From assembly GCA_003184365.1 (NCBI GenBank), contig NKYR01000084.1:1-64000 (forward strand): a stretch of 64,000 nucleotides of DNA, in the 5' to 3' direction. Made by a program: the position numbers and the translations under genes. Source of the stretch: Evernia prunastri (Eukaryota > Ascomycota > Lecanoromycetes > Lecanorales > Parmeliaceae). This document shows positions 33,130 through 43,957 of this stretch, piece by piece (position 1 is the stretch's first letter; each line of letters begins with the position of its first letter). The notes under the pieces are model-generated. The model did no database searches. It was not told where the DNA came from and saw only the letters and a program-made list of their open reading frames with translations.

Positions 33130-33531
33130 TACTGATACTGCATGATAATTACTAGCGAGGTCCAATAGAGAAGGAACATATGCGTGTGCTTTTCCAAAAA
33201 AGGGATTGGCCGAACACTATTCTCTCTAGCTTTCTATTACTTCGGAAACTTGCTTAGATCATTTAGATCATGACAGGGAAAGAGTCCTCGTTCGTTAGTT
33301 GACGGCGATACGGAAAGACGATCAGTGGAACAGGAAGGCACGACTGCATCTGCCGTATTAGATCTATGGACCTATGGATCGCGCCTCTAATCCTTTCATC
33401 CCAGCATCCCCTCACTCGAAGTGTCCTACCATTCTATCTCTATTCTTACCTCGTTTACACAAACGTTTACTATCCAGTAATCCATTGCTACTCAGCTCAC
33501 AACTCGCTTTACAGTGACTCCCACAGTCGCG
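33130..33531. other. Intergenic region
   Basis: About 400 bp between two same-strand genes, CT-rich toward the right end as in fungal promoters. Nothing else seen. Confidence 0.4.
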
Positions 33532-35699
33532 ATGGCGAGAAATGATCTGTCAGCCACCCGGCCAGGGCAATCTCCCTTAGTAAGAATTGTCCATTGTGTA
33601 GCGTCTGATGAAGAAGGGACGTGGCTAAACATCTGCCTCTACAGCAAATATCGAAACAAGGCCGCGCGCCAGCTCCGATACTCTCACCCCAACACCTTGC
33701 ATTAGCTCGCAGTTTACCACAGAGCAATGCTAGTACCCTAACCCCTAGCCTTCTTACACCTCCGGTGTCTGGTACGCCTGCTATGAGTCCTCCTCCACGG
33801 CTCGAAGCAGACGACTACATGAGCGTTCACTCATTTAGCCATCACCATCATAAGAGGAAGCATCCTGGGAAGATTCCAAGGAGGCATTACAATACCAGAG
33901 AGGGGAGCGATGAGTCGAGGCCTCCGCAGCGCTCACTGAAATCGGGTCCGCAGACTGCGAGCTTAGATTGGAGCGATAGCGCTGGCGTCTCTGAAGGCGA
34001 CGCAGGTAGTACTTCCAATACCCCTTTGATCGGAAGCTTAAGTCGACCTTATTCTCGGAACCACCGTCACGGACGTCAGGACACTACAGGAGTCGACCGA
34101 ATCCACGCCCAGACATGGCCGACTCTGAATCTATCAGCAATTGCCGTTGACGAACCTGATTCTCCCGCGGTCAATGCTTTGCAGTCGATTAGCGCAAAGG
34201 TGCCAAAAGTCTCGAACTCCCAAGGCTTGCAGCGTGTTTCAACTGTGCTCGCAAATACTATCAACCTTTTGAGACCTAATCCCACGGTCTCCTTCGCTAA
34301 TGCTCCGTCTCACAAGGCAAGCAAGAAGGCTGAAGAAGCTTCACGGAGAAGTAGCGCGCATAGCCAAAGTCTTGCGTATAGGGACATCAACCATCGTCGC
34401 CCAACGATCAAAGATTCCAGGGATGTTGGCCGAACGCTTGGGACACCAGCAACCATAACCCTGAGGAAAGCAAGCAACGTTTACGCAACCGGTCCTATCA
34501 CAACCTCAATGAGTGCATCTTTGACTCGAGAAGAACTACACAAGCGAGCAGTAAATACTCCGGCGTCTGAGCTGCTTGCATTCTATTCATCATCAACACC
34601 GGAAAGGAGCCCACCACGCTCGGATCAGTCCTCCCCAGGAAGCGCCGATGGACCCAAGAGCCTGATGGAACAACCAAAACCTCCGTTCGAAATCGAGGCC
34701 CAGTCCTTTCGGAGACAGTCTAAGTCTATCTCTCAATTCAGTAATACTCCAAACGCTCGAAGGTGTAGCATGCCAGCTGAAGCTGCCCTCACCTTTGCAG
34801 ATGTCCACGTTGCGCCCGGGTCATTCGCCGTTGAGCCAAATTCAGAGAGACAACCCCTCGTACCTACAGAGTTCAGTCGCCGAATCAGTACTGTCCAGTT
34901 TCGGTCTCGTAACAGCGTTCACGAGGTGATATGGAGAGAGGACGAAACAACGAGCGATAGCAGCCTCACAGCCAGTTCTGGAGCTTCCCAGCACGTAGGA
35001 CACACGTTCCGATCCACTCCTAGTCCTGAGGGCGAGGGAACTTCAATACAAGAACCGGCCATGACATCCGAAGAGACCAAATCTGGTTTCCCCGGAGTCA
35101 CTGAACCGGTGTCCAATCTCACCAGGATGCCAGATAACCTATTCCGATGGGCTTGGGGGTCGTCAGCAGCTTCGGTAGAGGGTACACCGCGTGCAGTTTG
35201 TTCCAAAAGCGATCCTCTGGATCAAGTAGCTGTGGCTACAGCCCAAGCAGCGGATACAAGAGGAGATCCTTTTGGCCAAGTACCGGTAATCAGCCTCTCT
35301 GACCCTGGTTTCACCAGTTTGCAACTGTCTGACCAACAGAGTTCAAGATCCTTTAGGACATCATTCTCCAAGCTGCCGAGCGCCCAATGCTTTCCCCCCT
35401 ATTTCCCAAGCAGCCCACCTGCTGTATTGCGCAAACCAACTGTTGTCGATCTGAGTGACCCGCTAGCCGCCCGAGTGGCTCAGTACCCCGTCCAAACGAA
35501 CGCTCACTCTACCGGGCAGGAAGCTGACGTAGGAAACTGTAGCAAAGTAAGCGAGGAAGGACAGTCTTTGCAGATACATGGTGCTGGTGGTAGGCGATGG
35601 AGCTCGGGTCCACACGCTGTTGCTCGGCCTGGGCCAGTTAGTAGGGTGGGATCCAGTATCGGGACAAGCTCCCGTAAGAGGATATCGCATAAAATCTGA
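33532..35699 (+). CDS. Large disordered Ser/Pro-rich protein
   Basis: Two exons, 33532-33579 and 33645-35699, join in phase 0 (700 residues) over a 65-bp intron with GTAAGA..CTACAG ends. The start becomes MARNDLSATRPGQSPL then QISKQGRAPAPILSPQ, which replaces a GTG-start open frame. The protein is rich in Ser, Pro, Thr and Arg throughout, with many SP/TP sites and RRSS/RRxS motifs that are typical phosphorylation targets, and a short His-rich patch (SFSHHHHKRKH). No folded domain or membrane helix is recognised. A signalling or cytoskeletal scaffold would fit such composition, but this is not demonstrated. The single frame of more than 2 kb on one strand with a matching 5' exon makes a real gene very likely. 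Confidence 0.75.
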
Positions 35700-36079
35700 A
35701 GCTATTCTAATTAGACCTGCGCTCCCTTGATGCGAGATTTTGGCAGCTTTTTCTCCAACCCTTGCCTTCACGACCGTCCTTTTGGGCAACCTTCCCTATT
35801 AATTCACATAATGTCATTTACAATCCTCCTGCAAGGTGGCGAGGCAGCTTTGCGGTCGGGCTGAGTTATGAGGCATATTTGAGATTTTAACCCCTTGCTT
35901 CGGGGTAGGCGAAGCTCTCAATCTCGGCTTCGGCCATCCCCCATCGTCTACAAAAGGCCCCCCAACTCCTCCCATAATCGATAGCTACTCTCAACAGCCT
36001 CTAAGCCAATACTTTCAATCCATCACATACCACTTTGATCCCCCCGCTCCTTCTCAGACCACACCGCAACGTTCCTCCC
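35700..36079. other. Intergenic region
   Basis: About 380 bp. Nothing recognised beyond the downstream flank of the Ser/Pro-rich gene and a C-rich approach to the small membrane-protein frame. Confidence 0.35.
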
Positions 36080-36412
36080 ATGAAAGCCCAGCCCCAACCT
36101 CCTCCATACCACGACCCCACCCTCAGCCCCACCCTCACCTCCAACGACGCAACGTCCCCCGAAAGCCAAACCATGTCCGCATCATCCACGAACATCATGC
36201 TCAACGACCGCACGGAGGACCAGAGCCCGCCCCCGCCTCCCCCGCCTCCCGCCAGGGCCGTCCAGAGCCTCTGTTCGCTCTTGATGTTTTTCGCCGTCTT
36301 GCAGGGGATTGTTGATTATTTGGTTTTGCGCGGCCTGTACGGGGTGGCGGATGCGGTGGGCGGGTTGCCGTATGCGTGCGTGGCTGTGGGGGGGAATGGG
36401 ACTGTTGGTTGA
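36080..36412 (+). CDS. Possible small proline-rich membrane protein
   Basis: An open frame of 110 residues from the ATG at 36080 (a further in-frame ATG lies at 36035). The first half is Pro/Ser/Thr-rich and includes a run of eight prolines; the second half has one clear hydrophobic helix (VQSLCSLLMFFAVLQGIVDYL). This tail-anchored or single-pass layout is coherent. No family is recognised and the GC-rich flanks favour chance frames, so the gene remains tentative. Confidence 0.35.
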   Translation: MKAQPQPPPYHDPTLSPTLTSNDATSPESQTMSASSTNIMLNDRTEDQSPPPPPPPPARAVQSLCSLLMFFAVLQGIVDYLVLRGLYGVADAVGGLPYACVAVGGNGTVG

Positions 36413-37470
36413 GGTGGGTGGGGGGGTGGAAAAGGGGATGGAGGGGTTAGGTTGGGGAAGGGGGTAGAGGTGGAGGATGTGGATGGGTATGGGGAGGAGG
36501 AGGAGGTTTTTGGTAGATACATGTGAAGTTTGCGGGTTCTACACTTTCACTCCATGCGATTGCTCGCCCGATGTCACATGACTTGTCCTCCTATCTTTCT
36601 CAGACACCAATCTCTCATCTGTCGCTTCCCTTTCGACGTTGCCTCAGGCTCGAAAATCACTACTATGCATTCGTTCCAAGTGGTGATTTCCTCTCCTAGA
36701 GCCGGACGTATTTGAGCAGCCTGGGATGAAAAGTGTGATACCTCAATTATTAGCCGATGCCTCGAAGCGCAACCGATCGACTTGTCAGCCGAGTTGCCTT
36801 TCTCCCTCTGATGATCAATATGTGCAGAATACGGCAAATGGCGCGTTCTTTGCTGTCTTTCCTACGGAAATCCGGTGTCTCAGCAGACTAACAGTACAAT
36901 CTCTTGGTACTGTGTAGAGTCCTGCGTGCGGAACGTCTGAATTTTGGACACCTTAGAGGTGAGATGAGCACAGCAATAGCACTGGTAGGATTTGAACAAG
37001 CCGCAGATCGATCATGCGGGAAATCATCATTTGGCAGTATACGCTGCTGTAAGCACTAAAAATTGTGCCAATCGCATTCATGACCTTTTCTGGAGCTGAA
37101 AGTGCTTGCATAAGGCATCTCGAAGGATTCCAGCACACGAATTCCCTCCATCCCCCGCCCCCGCCCCCCTCTGCTACATATGATGAGGTTCTCAGCAGTG
37201 TACAACAGCGTTGAAAGATAATGCAGGTTGAATCTAGCTACGGGACCGTCAGCTATGGTGGGGCTTATGGGGAGAAAGATTGGCTAGCTACATGAATGCA
37301 ATCATGAATAATGATGATATAATCTGCATGGGATATGCATGGAAAGCACTAGACAACAAGCGAGCAGGCTGACAGAGGTCAGAAGGCTGTGCAGAACCAA
37401 GGACTGCCCATTCGAGTACCCTTTCCTCAACCTTATTCTTTCCATCATTTTGTGGAATCAGCATTAAAGC
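36413..37470. other. Intergenic region
   Basis: About 1.06 kb. The first 110 bp are strongly G-rich on the plus strand (36413-36520). The rest has ordinary composition, and short open frames there are unrecognisable. The promoter of the lectin-like gene is expected at the right end. Confidence 0.4.
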
Positions 37471-39195
37471 ATGGACCGACACTATTCGACCCCGGAACTG
37501 GTCAGAGACGATGAGACTGGGCGAGCTCCAGAGCTCACAAAATACGACGCGGCTACAAGAGCTCCAGAACGTGACTATGATGCGACAGCTTTTGAGGTCG
37601 ATGCAAGCGGTTTAGCGCCTCAGGCAAAAGTAAGGTATACTACGACCCTGGCAAGGGATGTACTAAATGAACTGTAGACTGTACCTAATACAGTGCCAGA
37701 AGTGTTCTACGACAGCTCGTTTCCTGAGGCCTATGGCAGCAATGAGGAGTCCACCAAAGAACTCGCTCCCAGCCTTCAAATCGCCAAGTTCATTGACATT
37801 CTCAAATGGCGCTGGATAGTCCTGGCATTGGTTATTGCTGCTGCCATCGCTATTGGAATTGGAATTGGGGTTGGGATCTGGCGTCAGCGTGAACACTCGT
37901 CGCAGAAGTCATCTACAACGATCAGGTGCGGTTCACGTACAGATCTGGCTTCCTCTTAGCTCACTTTTTTAGCTCGCCTGCGCCGCTCATTCTCAACGAT
38001 ACATCTTTGGCCGCGTTGTCTCTTGCCAATGGCGATCGACAGTTATTTTTCCAGGACAATTCTGGTCTCATCCGACGTGCGGTTCGTTCTACATCGAACA
38101 GTCAATGGAGCACAAGCCTATATCTCAATGCTAGCACCAACCGGTATCTACATTTCAACTCAAACCCCAAAAAACAATACGCCGCTTGCAGTCGCTACAT
38201 TTGGGGAACCTACGGTATTTATCAAAGCCAGCGATTGTACGTTTCTGGTGCCTGCTGACTTACACGTAGATTGAGCTGTACTACGTTTCACAAAGCCATG
38301 TTGTGAGCTCGAGTATCCTCAACACTGAAGGTGTTTGGGCTCTAGCTTCAACTCTAGGAAATCGTAGCACCACAGTGGATACACGGTCACTGTCCATCAC
38401 ACCAATAGGAAATGGATCATCTGAAATAAATTCTACCACAAATTCAGCCCTTTTACTTTATGAGAATGCAACTGGTATCGCGTCGGCGCTGTTGAAGCGT
38501 ATCTCCCCCCAATTTAATCAATATTCGACTTATGATGACGTCCAATGGATCGACATTACGGATCAAGAGAGTCAATCACTGCCGGAAGAATTCCGTAACG
38601 TTCCTGACGGCCTCGATGGACACTTCGGCAAGACCCTCTATGAGTCAGGCACGAACACTACATTTGGCACCCCATTCATTTGTACTAAAACAAACGTCTC
38701 TGAGTCCATGCAAAATTCCAAAGGAGCCATGGGAGCGTGGTTTTACTCGCCATCCAGCGCTTCGTTTGAGTTTGTCCTTTACAATATCAACCCCAGCGGC
38801 CCTGGGAATTTCAGCTTTGGTATGCATTGCGCATCCCCACATACCGATTGATTGTTCATAACTTAATAACTGCGCTGATAGGTTTTATCTCGGATCAAGG
38901 GGAAACCACGAAATATAGTTCGATCAGCCAGTCAGATGTTGCAGTGTTTGGCTCGACCTACGCTACATGGATCAATGGAACCCAGCCGGTGTTGATCTAT
39001 GATAATGAGAACGGGCCAGCTGCGCTGCCTGACAGCGCGTTTCCCTTCGGAAGACTTGCTAGTGTAACCTTGGCTGACCAATCGACCACTTTCCTATACC
39101 ATCAGGTCAACGGCACAACGTTTGCGGAGGAGCAGTGGGACCATTCATTGAACGCCTGGCTCCCCCCTGAGTACATAACTGTATCAGATTCTTAG
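37471..39195 (+). CDS. Type II membrane protein with fucose-lectin-like domain (apparent frameshift)
   Basis: Exons 37471-37629, 37678-37925, 37973-38214, 38270-38819 and 38882-39195 are supported by canonical introns of 47-62 bp. The N-terminal 90 or so residues are cytosolic and polar, followed by one transmembrane helix (WIVLALVIAAAIAIGIGIGV). The outer part shows repeated short blades such as AALSLANGDRQLFFQDNSG, NNTPLAVATFGEP followed by IELYYVSQ, and TYATWINGTQPVLIYDNENG, resembling the fungal fucose-specific lectin fold (PF07938), with many N-glycosylation sequons. Within exon 3 the reading frame changes by one base at a run of six A (38169-38174): blocks before and after are both conserved-looking but out of frame. 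No AG acceptor is available to explain it by splicing. It is either a sequence error or a recent inactivating indel. Confidence 0.68.
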
Positions 39196-41479
39196 CGTGC
39201 CGCCTGTCGGGCTTGCCAATTAGAGGAGATGCGTTTTGATCTTCGGACACGACCGATGGCATAAGGCAGCATTCGAGGCCTTTCTATTTCGGCTCTTGGC
39301 AGTTGCTCGATTAATTGAACTCGCATGAAATATTTGTCGAAGGGCGCAGATATCTTGAGGATACAATAGGGCCACGGAAAGACTATGTATGATACCGTAT
39401 ATGTCCTTTTTATACTGAACGTGATTAGTTTTAGGAACCCGAGGTATTTGCATTGGCATGAGTGTACTATATTCTGCTCACTATCCAATCTATCAGCAAT
39501 GATACAAGGAAATTCGGCTGGCGGATTTGGTAGGGTGAGACACTATATGTGCAGTCTTATGCTCCTTACATGCAAGATCACTCATCGACGGAAAATATCA
39601 TCTACCAGAGCTGAATTAATTTTCAAGGTTCATTACGTCTAGCCCTCATCGCACTATCAACCAGATATACACAAACAAATGTTCCCGTAAGATCGTTTGT
39701 GTAAAGGGTAAGGGTGAAAATTGGAGACGAGAGCATAGCCTAAAGCCTTAGCACAGTCAGTCTTACTTGCTTTTTGTACATCTGTCGTAGTCGCTGTTCA
39801 AGGTTGAAAGTGTGCATTTTCAACCCACCTCTCAACCACCCAAGCACGGACCTTTCGTATATTAGATCCATTTTCACAATTCGTCGGGTTGCCTCTGGAC
39901 CCGCTGATTAACGCGAACCCTTTTTTTTTTTCCATCAATCTCATCAGCTTGTCTGAGTCGTTGGAGAAGAAAAAGGTATCGAGGCGATAATGTGACGGCT
40001 TCGGAAAAGCACGTGGACTCTTATTACTGACTGTCTAAGCTTACGTGCATCGACTGCGAAGCTGATCGTTGTGCCGCTATGCGGTACGCTGAAATATTCA
40101 CAAATTCTCTCCATCCAAGGGTTACAAAAAAAAAAGGGTGAGTCAAAATTCCTTGCATGATTGTTCTGTTCGGCTTCTACCACCCTTGCGTATAAACATT
40201 ACCCACTTTGATCGCCATGGCACTTCTGATATCTTGCTTGCTGGCGTCGTCATTTCCCGAGTCTTCATCCCCTGGACATTTGCCAGAAGCGGGGCTACGC
40301 AAGATCTTAATGCCTCTCTGATGCTCTACGACATATTCTCTCCAACATGACCAGCTTTAGTCCATTACCTTCGCTCTCCAAAGGCGAGTCGAAGCTCACT
40401 GATCCATCGGTACCTCGAAATCCTGACGGGCACGTCAGCAACGAGCTGAGCGCCCGACAGGAAAGGTCCAGGCCTGCAAACGCGAGCGAGGAACCAAGCA
40501 ACCCCAAAGACTAGAAACCTTGCGCTCTAGAACAACGGCGAAAGTTGCCCCAATGGCGCGCTCTTATTTTCGTCTTCCTAGTGTTTAGGCTGGCAACTTA
40601 CTTCGGTTGCTCCCCTGGACCGTTCAGAAAAGATTCGGGGAGAACAGAATCTACAGTTCGATATACACTATGCGAATGCACACGGGTCTTACGCAGAACA
40701 GCTGTATAAAGGTAAGACAGAAAAACTCGCACTGACTTTGTATGGAAGCACTTAAAAATTACCTCGAATACTGAAGGCACGTAAACAAAACTAACCAAAA
40801 CACTGTGTTTCAAGCATGCGCGAAGCCTATAACGATGCCTCATGCTCCTGGATCAGAAACAGTTCAAGCTTGACGGGCCGAAAACTGGGTGTAAGGGACG
40901 CAAAGGTTGTGACTCCACAGCAAGGGATGCCAAGCAGATCCTTCGATCTGGACATGAGCCTGGAGGTAATAAGGCTAGTGGTCTACCAGTCCGCCGATGA
41001 AATCACCATTTTGATCGAACATGACCACGATATTCTATGGAAACGCGGGTTCGTCTCACGGGTGCGGTGCCATTGGAATCAAGTAGCTGCATGTAGGCTC
41101 CATGCCGGGGATTGACTCAGCACGGCTGCCAGATCTGCAGTATAGGGACAAAGAGCACAAACAAAACGGCGGGTAGCGACAGCGACATGGTCCTAGAGCT
41201 GTGTTGCGGCCACAATTTTTCAAAAACGAGATTCTTTCATGCAGTATGTAAGATCTGGGAATAACATCGTCAGGAATGACGCAGGAACAATTGAAGCGGT
41301 ACAGGCAGCATCTATCCATGACAGCCAAGCATGTCCTAATACATGAGCAAACTGGAAACTCAGAACAAAGCGGTGACCTTCCAGAATAGTTTTCAGCGTA
41401 AACAAATTGCAGCATAAATACACTCCCGTTCCCCTGCGATAGATCAATATCATAACCTCCTCACCCTATAATCACCACA
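39196..41479. other. Largest gene-free stretch
   Basis: About 2.3 kb without a supportable gene, the longest in the window. Open frames (for example plus 40816-41115, 99 residues) have no recognisable features. No terminal inverted repeats, tRNA or long tandem repeats were spotted; short poly-T and poly-A runs occur near 39920 and 40127. It could hold a non-coding RNA or old transposon debris, but nothing positive can be shown. Confidence 0.4.
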
Positions 41480-43462
41480 ATGGCGTCTCCAAAAGATACA
41501 GAGCTCTCAGAGCAAGAATCCGGCAACAGCAACCCCACACTGTCTCCAACTCCTACGACCGTAGATTCCCCAAATACAGACATCGCTGCGGACCATACTC
41601 AAATGGAAAATGAAGGATCAGACCTTACTCCCATGGCAGATGCACCTACCGCAGAGACTTGCCACTCTGACCAGGCTCAAGTCCAACCGGACCAGGATAG
41701 CCCTGACACCGCCGCGACGACCACATCAGCTGAAGTCGTCAGTCCACAGCAGCAATCTCCTACGGATATCGCCAGAAGGATTCCAGGCATTCGGATCTCA
41801 GACGAAGAAGAAGACTCGGAGTTCGACGACGAAGAAGGCGCCGACGCTGATCAGCCTGGAATCTGGGATTCAGATGATGCAGGATCAAAGTTTCCTACGT
41901 GTCCAGGAAACGGTAACAATGTCTCTGGTCAGGTAGAGGGTCTCAACTTTCCGAGCGGAGAGGGGTACGGCAGCATGGTTCACAACTTAGAGGAGTATGA
42001 CTTGAGCGAATTTTCAGAAGACAGCCCAAGCACACCAGCTTTGACCTTTTCTGAGCGTAGCGTGGATGCCAGTGCCGGGCCTATAACACCAGCTCCAACC
42101 AACTTTTGCCACGAGCATGAAGCCCATAGTGCTTCTGTGGCAACCACGCCAGCTACCTCTGACCGTGGTGACGGTGAGACGAGAGGCTCGGTGACGGCTA
42201 CTCCAGCCGGTGCTGACAATGGAAGTGGAGAGGGCAGCAGCTCGATGACAGCCGCTTCAGCTAGCTCTGACCAGGGTGATGCGGAGAGCATCGAGCTAGA
42301 ATCTTCCATGCCAGTGGGTTTCGAGCGAGCTGACGAAAACAATGACCGTCCAGCATCTTCTCGTGCCGCTTCTGCAGAAGGTTCTTCAAGCCCCAGCCAG
42401 GAAAATCCAATCCAAGACGCATCAAGCTCGCAGGCGCAGGCGACCGCTAACAATTCCATTGACGGAGGAGAGAATGAAGAGGCAACAGCCACACCGTCCC
42501 AAGACATTGGAGAGAGCGCAGGCCAAGCTGACGCAGGGACCGACCAGCCCCGAGACGAATTCTTCTCGGATCGTCTCGGGATCCCTGCATCTCCTATACG
42601 ACCAGCACCACCAGTCGACCAAGATCCAAACGATATGGACCTCGAACAGATGGAGGCCCAATACCCTACAAGCTCGCCAACCCAAGAGTCGGAAGAGGAA
42701 TTCCCAAGCGGGGATGATCCAGAATCTAGTCTTGGCAGGGGATCGCCCATCTCGCGTCCTTTGGAAATCCCTGAAACCCCTACACGACCAGCGCTACCAG
42801 TCGATGAAGATCCCACCCATGTGAGCCTTGAAGAGAGGGAGGTCCGTCGACCCGTAAACTGGTCGCTTCGGGTAGCGGAAGAGGATCTCCCATGGGGGGA
42901 TGATCCAGAATACAGTCTTGGCAGGGAATCGCCCATTTTGCGTCCCTCGATAATCCCGGAGACTCCGTGGCGGTCAACAGCTCCTCGCCGCGGCGGTTCC
43001 GGTAGTTCTGAAATTGGAGAGGGAGAGATCGGAGAGCTTGACGACGAACCCCCAAGCGAGGATGATCTGGAGTCCCATTATGGTGGGGAATCGCCCATCT
43101 TGCAACCCTCGCGAAGGCCCGAATCTCGTCTGCGGTCCGCTTTCCTCAACCACGGCGACGCTGGGGAAGGGTTCAGAGATCCAGCAGACACCGCCTTTGG
43201 AGCCAGCGCTGACGGCAGCACGGAACGCCAGCCAGGTGGCAGCACTGAGGATGCCGGCAACGATGAAACCGATCCAGTAGCCTCCCAAGACCATAGAGCC
43301 ACAGCAAGTCCCGACCATGATCAAGATGATTTCCCGCGCAATGTGGAGGGGCAGATACCCGCAGGACAGGGCCAAGAAGGCCAGGGCGAAGGAAGGCAAA
43401 TTGAAGACGCGCGGAGAGATGGAGACCCGGCAACTGGTGAGGAACGGCGAGGTGGGGCCTAG
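41480..43462 (+). CDS. Acidic, disordered repeat protein
   Basis: A single exon of 660 residues, very rich in Ser, Glu, Asp, Pro and Thr, with no signal peptide or membrane helix. The second half contains diverged repeats of about 60-70 residues. Each combines an IPETPxRPALPVDEDP-like segment, an acidic GDDPESSLGR segment and SPI(S/L)RP; copies start near 42560, 42760, 42930 and 43080. A shorter Ser/Thr/Gly-rich repeat (ATPAxxDxGxGE) occurs around 42140-42300. The protein ends in a Gln/Gly/Arg-rich tail. No family is recognised. The long open frames on the opposite strand, including one with apparent hydrophobic helices, are expected by-products of this composition. A nuclear or scaffold role would be a guess. 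Confidence 0.68.
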   Translation: MASPKDTELSEQESGNSNPTLSPTPTTVDSPNTDIAADHTQMENEGSDLTPMADAPTAETCHSDQAQVQPDQDSPDTAATTTSAEVVSPQQQSPTDIARRIPGIRISDEEEDSEFDDEEGADADQPGIWDSDDAGSKFPTCPGNGNNVSGQVEGLNFPSGEGYGSMVHNLEEYDLSEFSEDSPSTPALTFSERSVDASAGPITPAPTNFCHEHEAHSASVATTPATSDRGDGETRGSVTATPAGADNGSGEGSSSMTAASASSDQGDAESIELESSMPVGFERADENNDRPASSRAASAEGSSSPSQENPIQDASSSQAQATANNSIDGGENEEATATPSQDIGESAGQADAGTDQPRDEFFSDRLGIPASPIRPAPPVDQDPNDMDLEQMEAQYPTSSPTQESEEEFPSGDDPESSLGRGSPISRPLEIPETPTRPALPVDEDPTHVSLEEREVRRPVNWSLRVAEEDLPWGDDPEYSLGRESPILRPSIIPETPWRSTAPRRGGSGSSEIGEGEIGELDDEPPSEDDLESHYGGESPILQPSRRPESRLRSAFLNHGDAGEGFRDPADTAFGASADGSTERQPGGSTEDAGNDETDPVASQDHRATASPDHDQDDFPRNVEGQIPAGQGQEGQGEGRQIEDARRDGDPATGEERRGGA

Positions 43463-43957
43463 GAAGGCCCCTGCAAGGATCTATAGGGAGGCTCGAGAGT
43501 TTTGTGAGCTCTGGAGATAGCAATGTGAGGTGTGCGAGGGCAGCTGGTACATTTAGGTCGGCATCCTGGAGAAGTTGTGGAAGGTTTGGAAAAATTGTTG
43601 GAGTCTGGAAATGGTGTTTGTTGATTTTCCTGCCCGCATTTCTTTCTCTCACTAAGATAGACTAAGAATGAAAGTCCCATCACTCATCAGCAATGAAACA
43701 GCTTTATGGTATCAGGCAGTGCTTTTTTTGAGCTTGAGGTCAGGGGATTATTTATTTTACTCTGAAGGCATGTCTGCGTTCTGAGGTCCATGGCAGATGG
43801 GACAAACAACCAAAAAAAAGGCCGGTGGCAGCTAAGCGTACGAGTCCACATCAACCCGGTCAATAAATTCATGTTCAAAACGTTGCACTAGTTATTAATA
43901 AAGAGATTTTTCACAGAGAAAGCTGTGTGAGAATCATCAAGTAGTTGAGAAGTGACC
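43463..43957. other. Convergent intergenic region
   Basis: About 500 bp between the acidic protein (plus) and the permease (minus). AT-rich in its right half; 3' UTRs of both are expected. Nothing else seen. Confidence 0.4.

Noticed and set aside
41980..42936. Minus-strand open frame of 318 residues opposite the acidic protein
   Set aside because: Low-complexity composition keeps the opposite strand free of stops; no domain or start context.
42974..43399. Minus-strand frame with apparent membrane helices
   Set aside because: Antisense of Asp/Glu-rich codons naturally reads as hydrophobic residues; no family match and it overlaps a better gene.
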